The position numbers were made by a program, and so were the translations under genes. Below, one piece after another: positions 42,983-50,937 of a stretch of 64,000 nt of DNA; position 1 is the first letter of the stretch, and every line of letters begins with the position of its first letter. This DNA is from Beijerinckiaceae bacterium (lineage in GTDB: Bacteria; Pseudomonadota; Alphaproteobacteria; Rhizobiales; Beijerinckiaceae), in NCBI GenBank assembly GCA_947370975.1, contig CANBNG010000006.1, forward strand, positions 62,001 to 126,000. The letters are read 5' to 3'. The notes beneath the pieces were generated by a model. That model was given only the letters and a program-made list of their open reading frames with translations, made no database searches and had not been told where the DNA came from.

Positions 42983-43543
42983 ATGAAACATTTCAAGCGC
43001 CCGGGTCTGAAAAAAAAACTGGGTTGCCTTGTCGTGCGCCGCCGCGCGACGACCCCCGCCGGCGTCCACTTGGGACGGGTACAGGCCGGTGGCGTGGTGA
43101 TTCCGGCCGCTTTGGGCGTTAATGGCATCCGCTTTTCAAAACGCGAAGGCGATGGAATGACTCCCGCCGGTACCTTTGAGCTCGATCAGGGCTTTTTCCG
43201 TCAGGACAGATTTCCGGCAGCAGAAGCCCGCCACCTGCGCCCGCTCAGCCCGCGCCAAGGGTGGTGCGACGACCCCCGCAGCCAGCAATACAACCGCCCC
43301 GTGCCCGCCGGGTTCAAGAAAAGCCACGAACGCCTTTGGCGCGACGACAATGTCTATGATGTGGTCATCCCGACGAGCCATAATCAGCGACCCCGCATTC
43401 TGGGGCGGGGCAGCGCTATTTTTCTCCATCTCGCCCGGCCTGGCTTTGCCGGTACACAAGGCTGCATCGCGATCAGCCGGGACGATATGCGCCGCCTCCT
43501 GCCCCGCCTTGCCAAAAAGGTGCGGCTGATCATCAAGCCCTGA
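42983..43543 (+). CDS. L,D-transpeptidase (YkuD) family protein
   Basis: The 186-residue protein holds a YkuD catalytic motif with H149 and C161 in FLHLARPGFAGTQGCIAI, plus earlier GDGMTPAG. YkuD enzymes form 3-3 peptidoglycan cross-links or attach proteins to the wall. There is no signal peptide or membrane helix: the N terminus is basic (MKHFKRPGLKKK). The start at 42983 has no obvious export signal upstream either. It is convergent with the YggS gene, with 2 bases between the stop codons. Confidence 0.83.
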   Translation: MKHFKRPGLKKKLGCLVVRRRATTPAGVHLGRVQAGGVVIPAALGVNGIRFSKREGDGMTPAGTFELDQGFFRQDRFPAAEARHLRPLSPRQGWCDDPRSQQYNRPVPAGFKKSHERLWRDDNVYDVVIPTSHNQRPRILGRGSAIFLHLARPGFAGTQGCIAISRDDMRRLLPRLAKKVRLIIKP

Positions 43544-43545
43544 GG

Positions 43546-44253
43546 TCAGTGGCCGGGGCGCTCGCCAAAAATAGCCGACCCCACACGGACATGCGTTGCA
43601 CCAAGCTGAATGCCGAGCTCATAATCCGCGCTCATCCCCATTGACAGGGACCTGATTCCATTGCGCGCAGCAATCGTCGAGAGAAGGGCAAAATGGGGTG
43701 AGGCCTGATCGCCCGCAGGCGGAATGCACATCAGCCCCTCGATTTCGAGCCCGCAAGGGCCGCGGCAAAACGCGATGAAGTCATCAGCTGCCTCGGGCAA
43801 AACGCCCGCCTTCTGCGGCTCGCGACCCGTATTGACCTCGATGAAGAGTTGAGGCCGCCGGCTGCTCGTCTGAAATTCCTTGGCCAGCGCCTCGGCAAGC
43901 CGCGGGCGATCTAGCGTTTCGATAGCGTCAAACAGGGCTACGGCTTCCCGGACCTTGTTGGTCTGAAGCGGCCCGATCAGGTGAAGTTCGACATCACTGA
44001 AGGCCTCGCGCAGCAACGGCCATTTGCGCTGCGCCTCCTGCACACGGTTCTCACCAAAAATCCGCTCTCCAGCAAGAAGTGCGGGGCGGATCGCCTCGGG
44101 CTCCTGCCCCTTCGAGACGCAGACCAGATGAACGCTCTCGGGCGTCCGGCCAGCATCGCGGGCGGACCTTGCCATCCGGGCGCGAACGACGGCCAGTCGG
44201 GATGGGGTTGAACCCGCATCTGACCCTTCATGTGACGGTACCGGCTCAACCAT
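43546..44253 (-). CDS. YggS-family PLP homeostasis protein
   Basis: The 235-residue PLP-binding protein is a single TIM barrel without a second domain. The PLP lysine is K48 in LVCVSKGQ; FGENRVQEAQRKW, HLIGPLQTNKVREAV, SMGMSADYELGIQLGATHVRVGSAIFG are family hallmarks. It buffers pyridoxal phosphate and affects amino-acid metabolism, with no known catalysis. ATG 44253 with GGAGG upstream; the frame is open further but non-conserved. Divergent from leuS. Confidence 0.92.
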   Translation of the reverse strand: MVEPVPSHEGSDAGSTPSRLAVVRARMARSARDAGRTPESVHLVCVSKGQEPEAIRPALLAGERIFGENRVQEAQRKWPLLREAFSDVELHLIGPLQTNKVREAVALFDAIETLDRPRLAEALAKEFQTSSRRPQLFIEVNTGREPQKAGVLPEAADDFIAFCRGPCGLEIEGLMCIPPAGDQASPHFALLSTIAARNGIRSLSMGMSADYELGIQLGATHVRVGSAIFGERPGH

Positions 44254-44350
44254 TTCACCCTCCTGGTGCGCGGCCGGATTTAGCAGGGTCCAGCCCCCTT
44301 GCCTATGGCAACCGAGAAGATTGACCCTCGGCGGGAAATCATGCTCTTTG

Positions 44351-44386
44351 CCTTGCAACAGGTCTGCGGCGGGCCCGCCTGCAAGG
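44351..44386 (+). other. Inverted repeat in the leuS leader
   Basis: CCTTGCA (44351-44357) pairs with TGCAAGG (44380-44386), enclosing a GC-rich segment with GGCGGG/CCCGCC complementarity. This predicts a stable hairpin about 33 bases before the leuS start. It may be an mRNA control element or a relic terminator; it has no T-run. Confidence 0.3.
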
Positions 44387-44418
44387 CTTCACATCCAGCA
44401 CAACATCGATCGAGCGTC

Positions 44419-47043
44419 ATGAAATCCGAGCGCTACAATCCGCGTGAAGCGGAAGGAAAATGGCAGAAGCAGTGGACAGAGCGGGAGACGTTCCGCACTG
44501 ACAATAGCGACCCGCGCCCGAAATATTATGTGCTGGAGATGTTCCCCTATCCCTCCGGCCGCATTCACATGGGCCATGTGCGCAACTACGCGATGGGCGA
44601 CGTGGTTGCGCGCTACAAACGCGCGCGCGGCTTCAACGTGCTCCATCCGATGGGCTGGGATGCTTTTGGCATGCCGGCTGAAAATGCGGCGATGCAGAAC
44701 AAGAGCCATCCCGCAAAATGGACCTACGCCAACATTGACACGATGCGTGGCCAGCTGAAGTCGATGGGCCTTTCGCTCGACTGGTCGCGCGAAATCGCGA
44801 CCTGCGATCCCTCCTATTACAAGCATCAGCAGCGGCTCTTCCTCGATTTTCTCGCGGCCAATCTCGTCACGCGCAAGAAGTCGAAAGTGAATTGGGATCC
44901 TGTCGACCAGACCGTTCTGGCCAACGAGCAAGTCATCGACGGTCGTGGCTGGCGTTCCGGCGCATTGATCGAACAGCGTGAACTCACGCAATGGTTTTTG
45001 AAGATCACCGATTTCGCGCAAGACCTCACGGACTCGCTCGACACACTCGACCGCTGGCCCGAAAAAGTGCGCGTGATGCAGCGCAACTGGATCGGTCGTT
45101 CGGAAGGTCTGCGCCTGCGCTTTGCATTAGAGAGCACGCCCGCGACCGCAGAAACGAGCCTGGAGGTCTACACGACACGCCCAGACACTTTGTTTGGCGC
45201 AAAATTTCTCGCAATTGCAGCCGATCATCCGCTCGCGCTTGAAGCTGCGCAAAACAATCCCGATTTGCAGGCGTTCATCGAAGAATGCCGCCGCATGGGC
45301 ACCTCCGTTGCGACATTGGAAACCGCCGAGAAGAAGGGGGTCGACACAGGTCTTCGTGTCCGTCATCCTTTCGATGACAATTGGCTGTTGCCCGTCTATG
45401 TCGCGAATTTCGTACTGATGGAATATGGCGCGGGCGCGATCTTCGGTTGTCCGGCTCACGATCAGCGCGACCTCGACTTTACGCGCGCCTATGATCTGGG
45501 CGTTACGCCGGTTGTCTGTCCGCCCGGACAGAGCCCCGCCGACTTCACCATTGGCGCAGCAGCCTATGATGGCGATGGCACGATGATCAATTCGCGCTTC
45601 CTCGACGGGATGGAGATTGCGCAAGCGCGCGAGGAAGTCACGCGCCGGCTCGAAGCGATAATGGTTGACGGCAAGCCGCAGGGCGAGCGCCAAGTCAATT
45701 TCAAGCTGCGCGACTGGGGTATCTCACGCCAGCGCTATTGGGGCTGCCCGATTCCGGTGATTCATTGCGAGGCCTGTGGCACAGTTCCGGTCCCGGTCAG
45801 CAATCTGCCCGTTACGCTGCCGGAGGATGTGACCTTCGACAAGCCCGGCAATCCGCTTGAACATCACCCGACATGGAAGCATGTCGAGTGTCCGGTTTGT
45901 CAGGCGGCGGCGCGCCGCGAGACCGACACGATGGATACGTTTGTAGATTCGTCCTGGTATTACGCCCGCTTCACCGATCCTCATTCGGACGATCAGCCAA
46001 CCACGGCTGCGGCCAATCACTGGTTGCCGGTCGATCAATATATTGGCGGCATCGAACACGCGATTCTGCACCTGCTTTATTCGCGCTTCTTCGCGCGCGC
46101 CATGGAGCACACAGGACATCTTGGTGTGAAGGAGCCGTTCGCGGGATTGTTCACGCAAGGCATGGTGGTGCACGAAACCTACCGCGCGGCGGATGGCTCC
46201 TGGCGGACGCCCGGCGAAATCCGCATCGACTCGACGCCTGAAGGCCGCAAGGCTTTCGCCCTGTCAGATGGCGCTCCGATTGATATTGGCGCAATCGAAA
46301 AAATGTCGAAGTCGAAACGCAACACTGTCGATCCGGATGAAATCATCGGCACCTATGGCGCCGACACTGCGCGCTGGTTCATGCTTTCGGATTCGCCACC
46401 AGACCGTGACGTGATCTGGAGCGAGGAAGGCGTGCAGGGCGCCGCGCGTTATGTGCAGCAGATCTGGCGTCTTGTCGGCGAGCTTTCGGAAATATCCGAG
46501 GGAGCTGTCGCGCCCGCAGGTGAAACCACCAGGCGCGCGCTAGATGTACGCAAGATTTCACATGCCCATCTCATGCGTGTCGAAGAGCATATCGAGCGGC
46601 TGCGCTTCAACACCGCGATTGCGGAAATACGCAAGCTGACGAATGCGCTCTCGGCCTCAATCGCGGCGATTACATCGCCGGAGCAGATCACGCCTGACCT
46701 TCGCTTCGCTTATGGCGAAGCCTTGGAGTTCATGCTCCAGATGTTTGCCCCGATGATGCCCCATCTCGCCGAGGAATGCTGGGCGGCGACGGGCCGCACA
46801 GGGCTGATTTCGGAAGCCGACTGGCCACGTCTGGATCGCGCCTTGGCCTCCGAGGACAGGATCGTTATACCTGTGCAGGTGAACGGCAAGAAACGCGCTG
46901 AACTCGAAATCGAGCATGACGCAGACGCGTCACGAGTCGAGGCCGAAGCGCTCAAGCTTGACGCTGTCGTGCGGGAATTGGACGGCCGTGCGGTCAAGAA
47001 AGTCATTATCGTTCCGAAAAGGATCGTCAATGTCGTTGTTTGA
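44419..47043 (+). CDS. leuS: Leucyl-tRNA synthetase
   Basis: Class I aminoacyl-tRNA synthetase charging tRNA-Leu. The 874 residues include the HIGH-type motif H50-M-G-H53 in YPSGRIHMGHVRNY, the CP1 editing domain with TTRPDTLFGAKF, the KMSKS loop at about 628-632 and the anticodon-binding C terminus. ATG 44419 (MKSERYNPREAEGKW) matches the family start; the open frame extends 40 codons upstream over a leader hairpin. The lptE gene starts inside its 3' end, beginning the conserved leuS-lptE-holA operon. Confidence 0.96.
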   Translation: MKSERYNPREAEGKWQKQWTERETFRTDNSDPRPKYYVLEMFPYPSGRIHMGHVRNYAMGDVVARYKRARGFNVLHPMGWDAFGMPAENAAMQNKSHPAKWTYANIDTMRGQLKSMGLSLDWSREIATCDPSYYKHQQRLFLDFLAANLVTRKKSKVNWDPVDQTVLANEQVIDGRGWRSGALIEQRELTQWFLKITDFAQDLTDSLDTLDRWPEKVRVMQRNWIGRSEGLRLRFALESTPATAETSLEVYTTRPDTLFGAKFLAIAADHPLALEAAQNNPDLQAFIEECRRMGTSVATLETAEKKGVDTGLRVRHPFDDNWLLPVYVANFVLMEYGAGAIFGCPAHDQRDLDFTRAYDLGVTPVVCPPGQSPADFTIGAAAYDGDGTMINSRFLDGMEIAQAREEVTRRLEAIMVDGKPQGERQVNFKLRDWGISRQRYWGCPIPVIHCEACGTVPVPVSNLPVTLPEDVTFDKPGNPLEHHPTWKHVECPVCQAAARRETDTMDTFVDSSWYYARFTDPHSDDQPTTAAANHWLPVDQYIGGIEHAILHLLYSRFFARAMEHTGHLGVKEPFAGLFTQGMVVHETYRAADGSWRTPGEIRIDSTPEGRKAFALSDGAPIDIGAIEKMSKSKRNTVDPDEIIGTYGADTARWFMLSDSPPDRDVIWSEEGVQGAARYVQQIWRLVGELSEISEGAVAPAGETTRRALDVRKISHAHLMRVEEHIERLRFNTAIAEIRKLTNALSASIAAITSPEQITPDLRFAYGEALEFMLQMFAPMMPHLAEECWAATGRTGLISEADWPRLDRALASEDRIVIPVQVNGKKRAELEIEHDADASRVEAEALKLDAVVRELDGRAVKKVIIVPKRIVNVVV

Positions 47044-47542
47044 GCCGCGGTTTGCCCGGATCGGCCTCGTTGTCTCAGCTACCCTCCTCGTCTCGGGTTG
47101 CCTGAAGCCTATGTATGGCGGCATTGAAGGTGCTGCCCTGCGCAGTGAGCTTGCCGCGATCGCGGTCGATCCAATCCCCGAACGCGCAGGTCATTATCTG
47201 GCCAACGAGTTGCATTTCGCACTCAACGGAACCGGCGCAGACGTGCCGCCGAAATATCATCTGCAAGTCGTCCTGCGGGAGCGTGTGCAGACGACACTCG
47301 TCGATTCAATCACCGGCCGCGCGACATCGGGCTCTGTCGTCATCGACGCCGATTATAAATTGCTGCCCGTCGGCGGTGGCCCGGTGGTGACAAGCGGACT
47401 TGCTTTTACCTTCGCGTCTTATGACCGCAGCAGCCAGCGCTTTGCCAATATTCGCGCCGCACGCGACGCTGAAATTCGTGATGCCAAAGCGCTGGCCGAT
47501 CAGATCAAGACACGCATTGCGATAGCCTTGGCGCGCAACTGA
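47030..47542 (+). CDS. lptE: LPS-assembly lipoprotein LptE
   Basis: The 170-residue outer-membrane lipoprotein pairs with LptD to insert lipopolysaccharide. The signal peptide ends in the lipobox LVSGC with C24 as the lipidated cysteine, followed by LKPMYGG. The rest follows the poorly conserved LptE pattern (VDPIPERAGHYLANELHFALNG, YHLQVVL). Position between leuS and holA supports the call. ATG 47030 overlaps the leuS end by 14 bases; the longer frame from 46916 lies inside leuS. Confidence 0.87.
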   Translation: MSLFEPRFARIGLVVSATLLVSGCLKPMYGGIEGAALRSELAAIAVDPIPERAGHYLANELHFALNGTGADVPPKYHLQVVLRERVQTTLVDSITGRATSGSVVIDADYKLLPVGGGPVVTSGLAFTFASYDRSSQRFANIRAARDAEIRDAKALADQIKTRIAIALARN

Positions 47543-47543
47543 C

Positions 47544-48581
47544 ATGGTCGCGGTTCGCCACTGGGAAGCGGACAAGCTCCTCGCTCATCTGCCCGAGCAT
47601 ATTGGCTTTTATCTTTTCTTTGGCGCAGATGCCGGGCTCGTCAATGAGCGGCTGCGCCATGTGATCGCGAAGTCGATCGACGATGTAAATGACGCGTTCC
47701 AGCTCGTACAGATCGATGGCGATGAACTCGCAAGCGATACCGGGCGTCTGGCCGACGAGGTCAATACAATCGGATTGTTCGGTGGCCGACGGGCCATAAG
47801 GGTGAAGGCGGGTAATCGAAATCTGATTCCGGCCTTTGAAGCCGTTATGGACACGCGACCAAAAGATGCAGTTGTCGTTGTCGAGGCTGGCGCGCTTAAA
47901 AAAGATTCCGCATTGCGCAAGTTGTTCGAGCGCGAGCGCCATGCGGCAGCTGTCGAATGTTCACACGACAGCCCAGAACAATTGCGCGCGTTGATTGAAA
48001 ATGAGACCCGTAAATCAGGCCTTTCCATTGATCGTGAAACAGCTGAGCTGCTCTCGCATTCGCTGGGCGCCGACCGTCTGACAACGCGCGCCGAGCTCGA
48101 CAAACTGCTGCTCTACACCCATGGGAAAGAGCGTATTACGCAGGATGATGTGGAAGCAATCGTCGCTGATGCGTCCGCGCTCAATCTAGACGCTGCGATC
48201 AATGCCGCCTTTTCAGGTCGTCTCGATCTTGTGGATGAAACGATGCAGCACGCTTTTGCCTCAGGCAGCGACCCTGGATTTCTGATCGGCATGGCCGGCC
48301 GCCATGCGGTGATGCTGCATCGGGCCAGGCTTGATTCGGCCAAAGGCATGACGCGCGAGGCGGCGCTCGAAAAAGCCTCGCGACGCGCCTTCATTTTCGG
48401 CCGCAAGGAAGTACTCGCCGCCCAATTCGACCGCTGGCCATCCGAAGCCCTTGCGCGGGCCATTGAAATTCTCGGGCGCGCCTTGCAGGATTGCCGTAAG
48501 GACGCCCGCCTCTCGGAGGTGCTGGCAACCCGCGCCTTCTGGACAATCGCCAATGCGGCGCGCCGAGGCGCGCGCCGTTAG
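47544..48581 (+). CDS. holA: DNA polymerase III delta subunit
   Basis: The 345-residue clamp-loader subunit opens the beta clamp. It shows the HolA pattern (HIGFYLFFGADAGLVNERL, LFGGRRAIRVKAGNRNL, GADRLTTRAELDKLLLYT, LDAAINAAFSG) without the gamma-type Walker motif, as expected for delta. It follows lptE after one base. Its stop overlaps that of the convergent parB by 4 bases. Confidence 0.9.
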   Translation: MVAVRHWEADKLLAHLPEHIGFYLFFGADAGLVNERLRHVIAKSIDDVNDAFQLVQIDGDELASDTGRLADEVNTIGLFGGRRAIRVKAGNRNLIPAFEAVMDTRPKDAVVVVEAGALKKDSALRKLFERERHAAAVECSHDSPEQLRALIENETRKSGLSIDRETAELLSHSLGADRLTTRAELDKLLLYTHGKERITQDDVEAIVADASALNLDAAINAAFSGRLDLVDETMQHAFASGSDPGFLIGMAGRHAVMLHRARLDSAKGMTREAALEKASRRAFIFGRKEVLAAQFDRWPSEALARAIEILGRALQDCRKDARLSEVLATRAFWTIANAARRGARR

Positions 48582-49468
48582 GCCTTCAGGCGCTGGCAGA
48601 GCAGATCCAGCTGATCGAGCGATGCATAGCGGATCGTAATGTCGCCCGCCTCGCCGCGATGATTGATCTCGACGCTCATGCCAAGCACATCGTTTAATGC
48701 CTTTTCGAGTGCCCGTGTGTCGGCGTCCTTCGGAGCAGAAGACGCAGCCGACTTTACTTCCGGCGCGCGCTTGCCAGTGCCCGGCTCCCGCTGATTGCTT
48801 TGCGAGAGCGCCTCAACATCACGCACCGTCAGGCCTTCCGTGACAATCCGTTTCGCCACCGATTCGGCATCGTCAACCGCAAGAAGCGCGCGTGCATGAC
48901 CAGCCGTCAGGGAACCATCCTTGACGAGGATTTGCACAGCTTCAGGCAGCTTCAGCAACCGGAGCGTATTGGCAATGTGGCTACGGCTCTTCCCGATTAT
49001 CTTTGCAAGATCAGACTGGGAATAGGCATACTCGCTTGCCAGTTGTTCGTAGCCAACAGCTTCCTCAATTGAGTTAAGATCGCTGCGCTGTACGTTTTCG
49101 ATGATCGCAATTTCGAGCGACTGCTTGTCGTCTGCTTCAATGACAACGACTGGAACGTCATGAATACCCGCGCGCTGCGCAGCCCGCCAGCGGCGCTCAC
49201 CTGCAATAATCTCATATGCGTCCGCTGTGCGCGGGTTCGCCCGCACGATAATCGGCTGGATCACGCCCTTTTCGCGGATGGAATCCGCAAGCTCCGTCAG
49301 CTGCTCTTCATTGAAGAACCGGCGGGGATTGCGCGGATTGGGCCGGATGAATTCAATCGGAATGCGCTTCTGCCCCGTGGCAGCTGCGCGATAGGTTGGT
49401 TCCGGTGCCGAATCGCCGATCAATGCGGCTAGACCGCGCCCGAGGCGGGGACGAATTTCGTCAGCCAT
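48578..49468 (-). CDS. parB: Chromosome-partitioning protein ParB
   Basis: CTP-dependent clamp that loads at parS sites and spreads to organise origin segregation with ParA. The 296 residues begin RPRLGRGLAALIGD, followed by the N-terminal CTPase domain (IRPNPRNPRRFFNEEQLTELADSI, GERRWRAAQRAG), the helix-turn-helix region (AYSQSDLAKIIGKSRSHIANTLRLL) and a C-terminal dimer domain. ATG 49468. parA is 18 bases upstream. Two perfect parS sites lie 1.1 and 3.4 kb away. Confidence 0.96.
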   Translation of the reverse strand: MADEIRPRLGRGLAALIGDSAPEPTYRAAATGQKRIPIEFIRPNPRNPRRFFNEEQLTELADSIREKGVIQPIIVRANPRTADAYEIIAGERRWRAAQRAGIHDVPVVVIEADDKQSLEIAIIENVQRSDLNSIEEAVGYEQLASEYAYSQSDLAKIIGKSRSHIANTLRLLKLPEAVQILVKDGSLTAGHARALLAVDDAESVAKRIVTEGLTVRDVEALSQSNQREPGTGKRAPEVKSAASSAPKDADTRALEKALNDVLGMSVEINHRGEAGDITIRYASLDQLDLLCQRLKA

Positions 49469-49486
49469 TTCAGGCCCTTTCAAAAG

Positions 49487-50296
49487 TTAAGCTGCACGCA
49501 GGCGACGCTCGCGCTGGATGACTTCGGAGGCGAGCTTCAAGTAGGCTTGGCTACCCGTGCATTTCAAATCGTACAGCAGCACAGGTTTGCCGTGTGAGGG
49601 CGCTTCCGAGACGCGCACATTGCGCGGGATGACCGTATCGTAGACTTTCTCGCCCATGAACTCCCGCACGTCTGCCACCACCTGGGACGCCAGATTGTTG
49701 CGCGGATCAAACATGGTGAGCACGACGCCATGAATGGTCAATTCCGGGTTCAGCGTCTTGCGCACTTGCTCGACCGTTGAAAGCAATTGGGAGAGACCCT
49801 CCAGCGCAAAAAACTCGCATTGCAGCGGGACGACCACAGAATTGGCTGCTGCCAATGCATTTATCGTCAGGAGGTTGAGTGATGGCGGACAGTCGAGCAG
49901 CACATAGGTGAAGCGCTCTTCCGGCGCCCCGGCGCAAGCGAGATCCTGAAGCGCCTTGCGCATCTTGAAAGCGCGGTCCTTGTCGCCGGCAATTTCCAGC
50001 TCGACGCCAAGAAGATCAAGTGTTGAAGGAGCCACCCAGAGCCGCGGCACAGCTGTTGGCTGAAGCACCTGGGCAAGGCCCAGCTCGCCAATCATCACGT
50101 CATAAGTAGAGGTGGTGCGGCTTTTGCGATCAATGCCAAGCCCAGTCGACGCATTGCCCTGCGGATCAAGATCGATGATCAGGACCTTTTCCCCGATTGC
50201 CGCCAAAGCCGTGCCGAGATTGATTGTTGTTGTGGTCTTGCCAACGCCGCCTTTTTGATTAGCGAGAACAAGAACCCTCATTTCGGGAGTGTTCAC
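49487..50296 (-). CDS. parA: Chromosome-partitioning ATPase ParA
   Basis: The 269-residue Walker-type ATPase has a deviant Walker A at K15-GGVGKT (two lysines, as required for the ParA/MinD family), LIIDLDPQGNASTGLG and VLLDCPPSLNLLTINAL. It forms nucleoid-bound dimers that pull ParB-parS complexes. The GTG start at 50296 overlaps the rsmG stop; ATG 50281 is an alternative five codons in. Cotranscribed with rsmG upstream and parB downstream. Confidence 0.95.
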   Translation of the reverse strand: MNTPEMRVLVLANQKGGVGKTTTTINLGTALAAIGEKVLIIDLDPQGNASTGLGIDRKSRTTSTYDVMIGELGLAQVLQPTAVPRLWVAPSTLDLLGVELEIAGDKDRAFKMRKALQDLACAGAPEERFTYVLLDCPPSLNLLTINALAAANSVVVPLQCEFFALEGLSQLLSTVEQVRKTLNPELTIHGVVLTMFDPRNNLASQVVADVREFMGEKVYDTVIPRNVRVSEAPSHGKPVLLYDLKCTGSQAYLKLASEVIQRERRLRAA

Positions 50297-50937
50297 GGCA
50301 TGGCTCCATGGGGTAGCAGGCGGCTGCGTATCAGCACAAGGGCCCCGTCTGATTGACTAATGCTGGGGCGTATTTCTATTTCGAACCTACTATCCGTTGA
50401 GAGTCGGGTCAATTCAGACTGGACGTCTTTCCCCTTTTGGAAGACCCCCAGGGCTCCTTTTTCGAGCAAGGGCAGCGACCAGAAGACGAGTGTGTCAAGC
50501 TCGGCCAATGCGCGCGCGCTGACACATTCAATATCTATCAACTCACCGGCGACGTCTTCAATCCGCGCATTATGGATTGTGGTCCGCAAACCTGTTTCAC
50601 GTGAAACAGCCCGGAGGAATGCGCATTTACGATGATCGGATTCAACGAGATGGACATGGGCCTTTGGGTCATCAGCCAGAAGAATGGCGGTCACCAGACC
50701 TGGGAAGCCGCCCCCCGAGCCTAGGTCTGCCCAGATCCGGGCATCGGGTTGGCATCTTTGAACCTGAGCCGAATCAAGAATATGGCGCAGCCAGAGTTCT
50801 TTCAGTGCCGAGCCCGAGACGAGGTTCTTCACGCTGGACCATTTCTGGACGAGCGCCTCATAGATCCGCATCCGCGCGAGTGCGGTCTCCGGAATCTGCA
50901 TAGCCTCGATCAGGGCCTTAACACGTTTGTCACTCAT
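50293..50937 (-). CDS. rsmG: 16S rRNA 7-methylguanosine methyltransferase RsmG
   Basis: The 214-residue SAM-dependent enzyme methylates G527 of 16S rRNA. WADLGSGGGFPGLVTAILLADD is the SAM-binding loop; LWLRHILDSAQ and VSARALAELDTL are family motifs. Its coding sequence contains a perfect parS site (50593-50608) that encodes the residues VSRET. ATG at 50937 overlaps the mnmG stop, consistent with the mnmG-rsmG-parA-parB operon. Confidence 0.94.
   Translation of the reverse strand: MSDKRVKALIEAMQIPETALARMRIYEALVQKWSSVKNLVSGSALKELWLRHILDSAQVQRCQPDARIWADLGSGGGFPGLVTAILLADDPKAHVHLVESDHRKCAFLRAVSRETGLRTTIHNARIEDVAGELIDIECVSARALAELDTLVFWSLPLLEKGALGVFQKGKDVQSELTRLSTDSRFEIEIRPSISQSDGALVLIRSRLLPHGAMP
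50593..50608. promoter_or_regulatory. parS site inside rsmG
   Basis: TGTTTCACGTGAAACA, a perfect 16-bp palindrome identical to the bacterial parS consensus bound by ParB. It lies in the rsmG coding region 1.1 kb from parB. Confidence 0.95.

Noticed and set aside
44254..44418. T-box riboswitch upstream of leuS
   Set aside because: No specifier loop or T-box sequence is visible, and T-boxes are not expected in Alphaproteobacteria.
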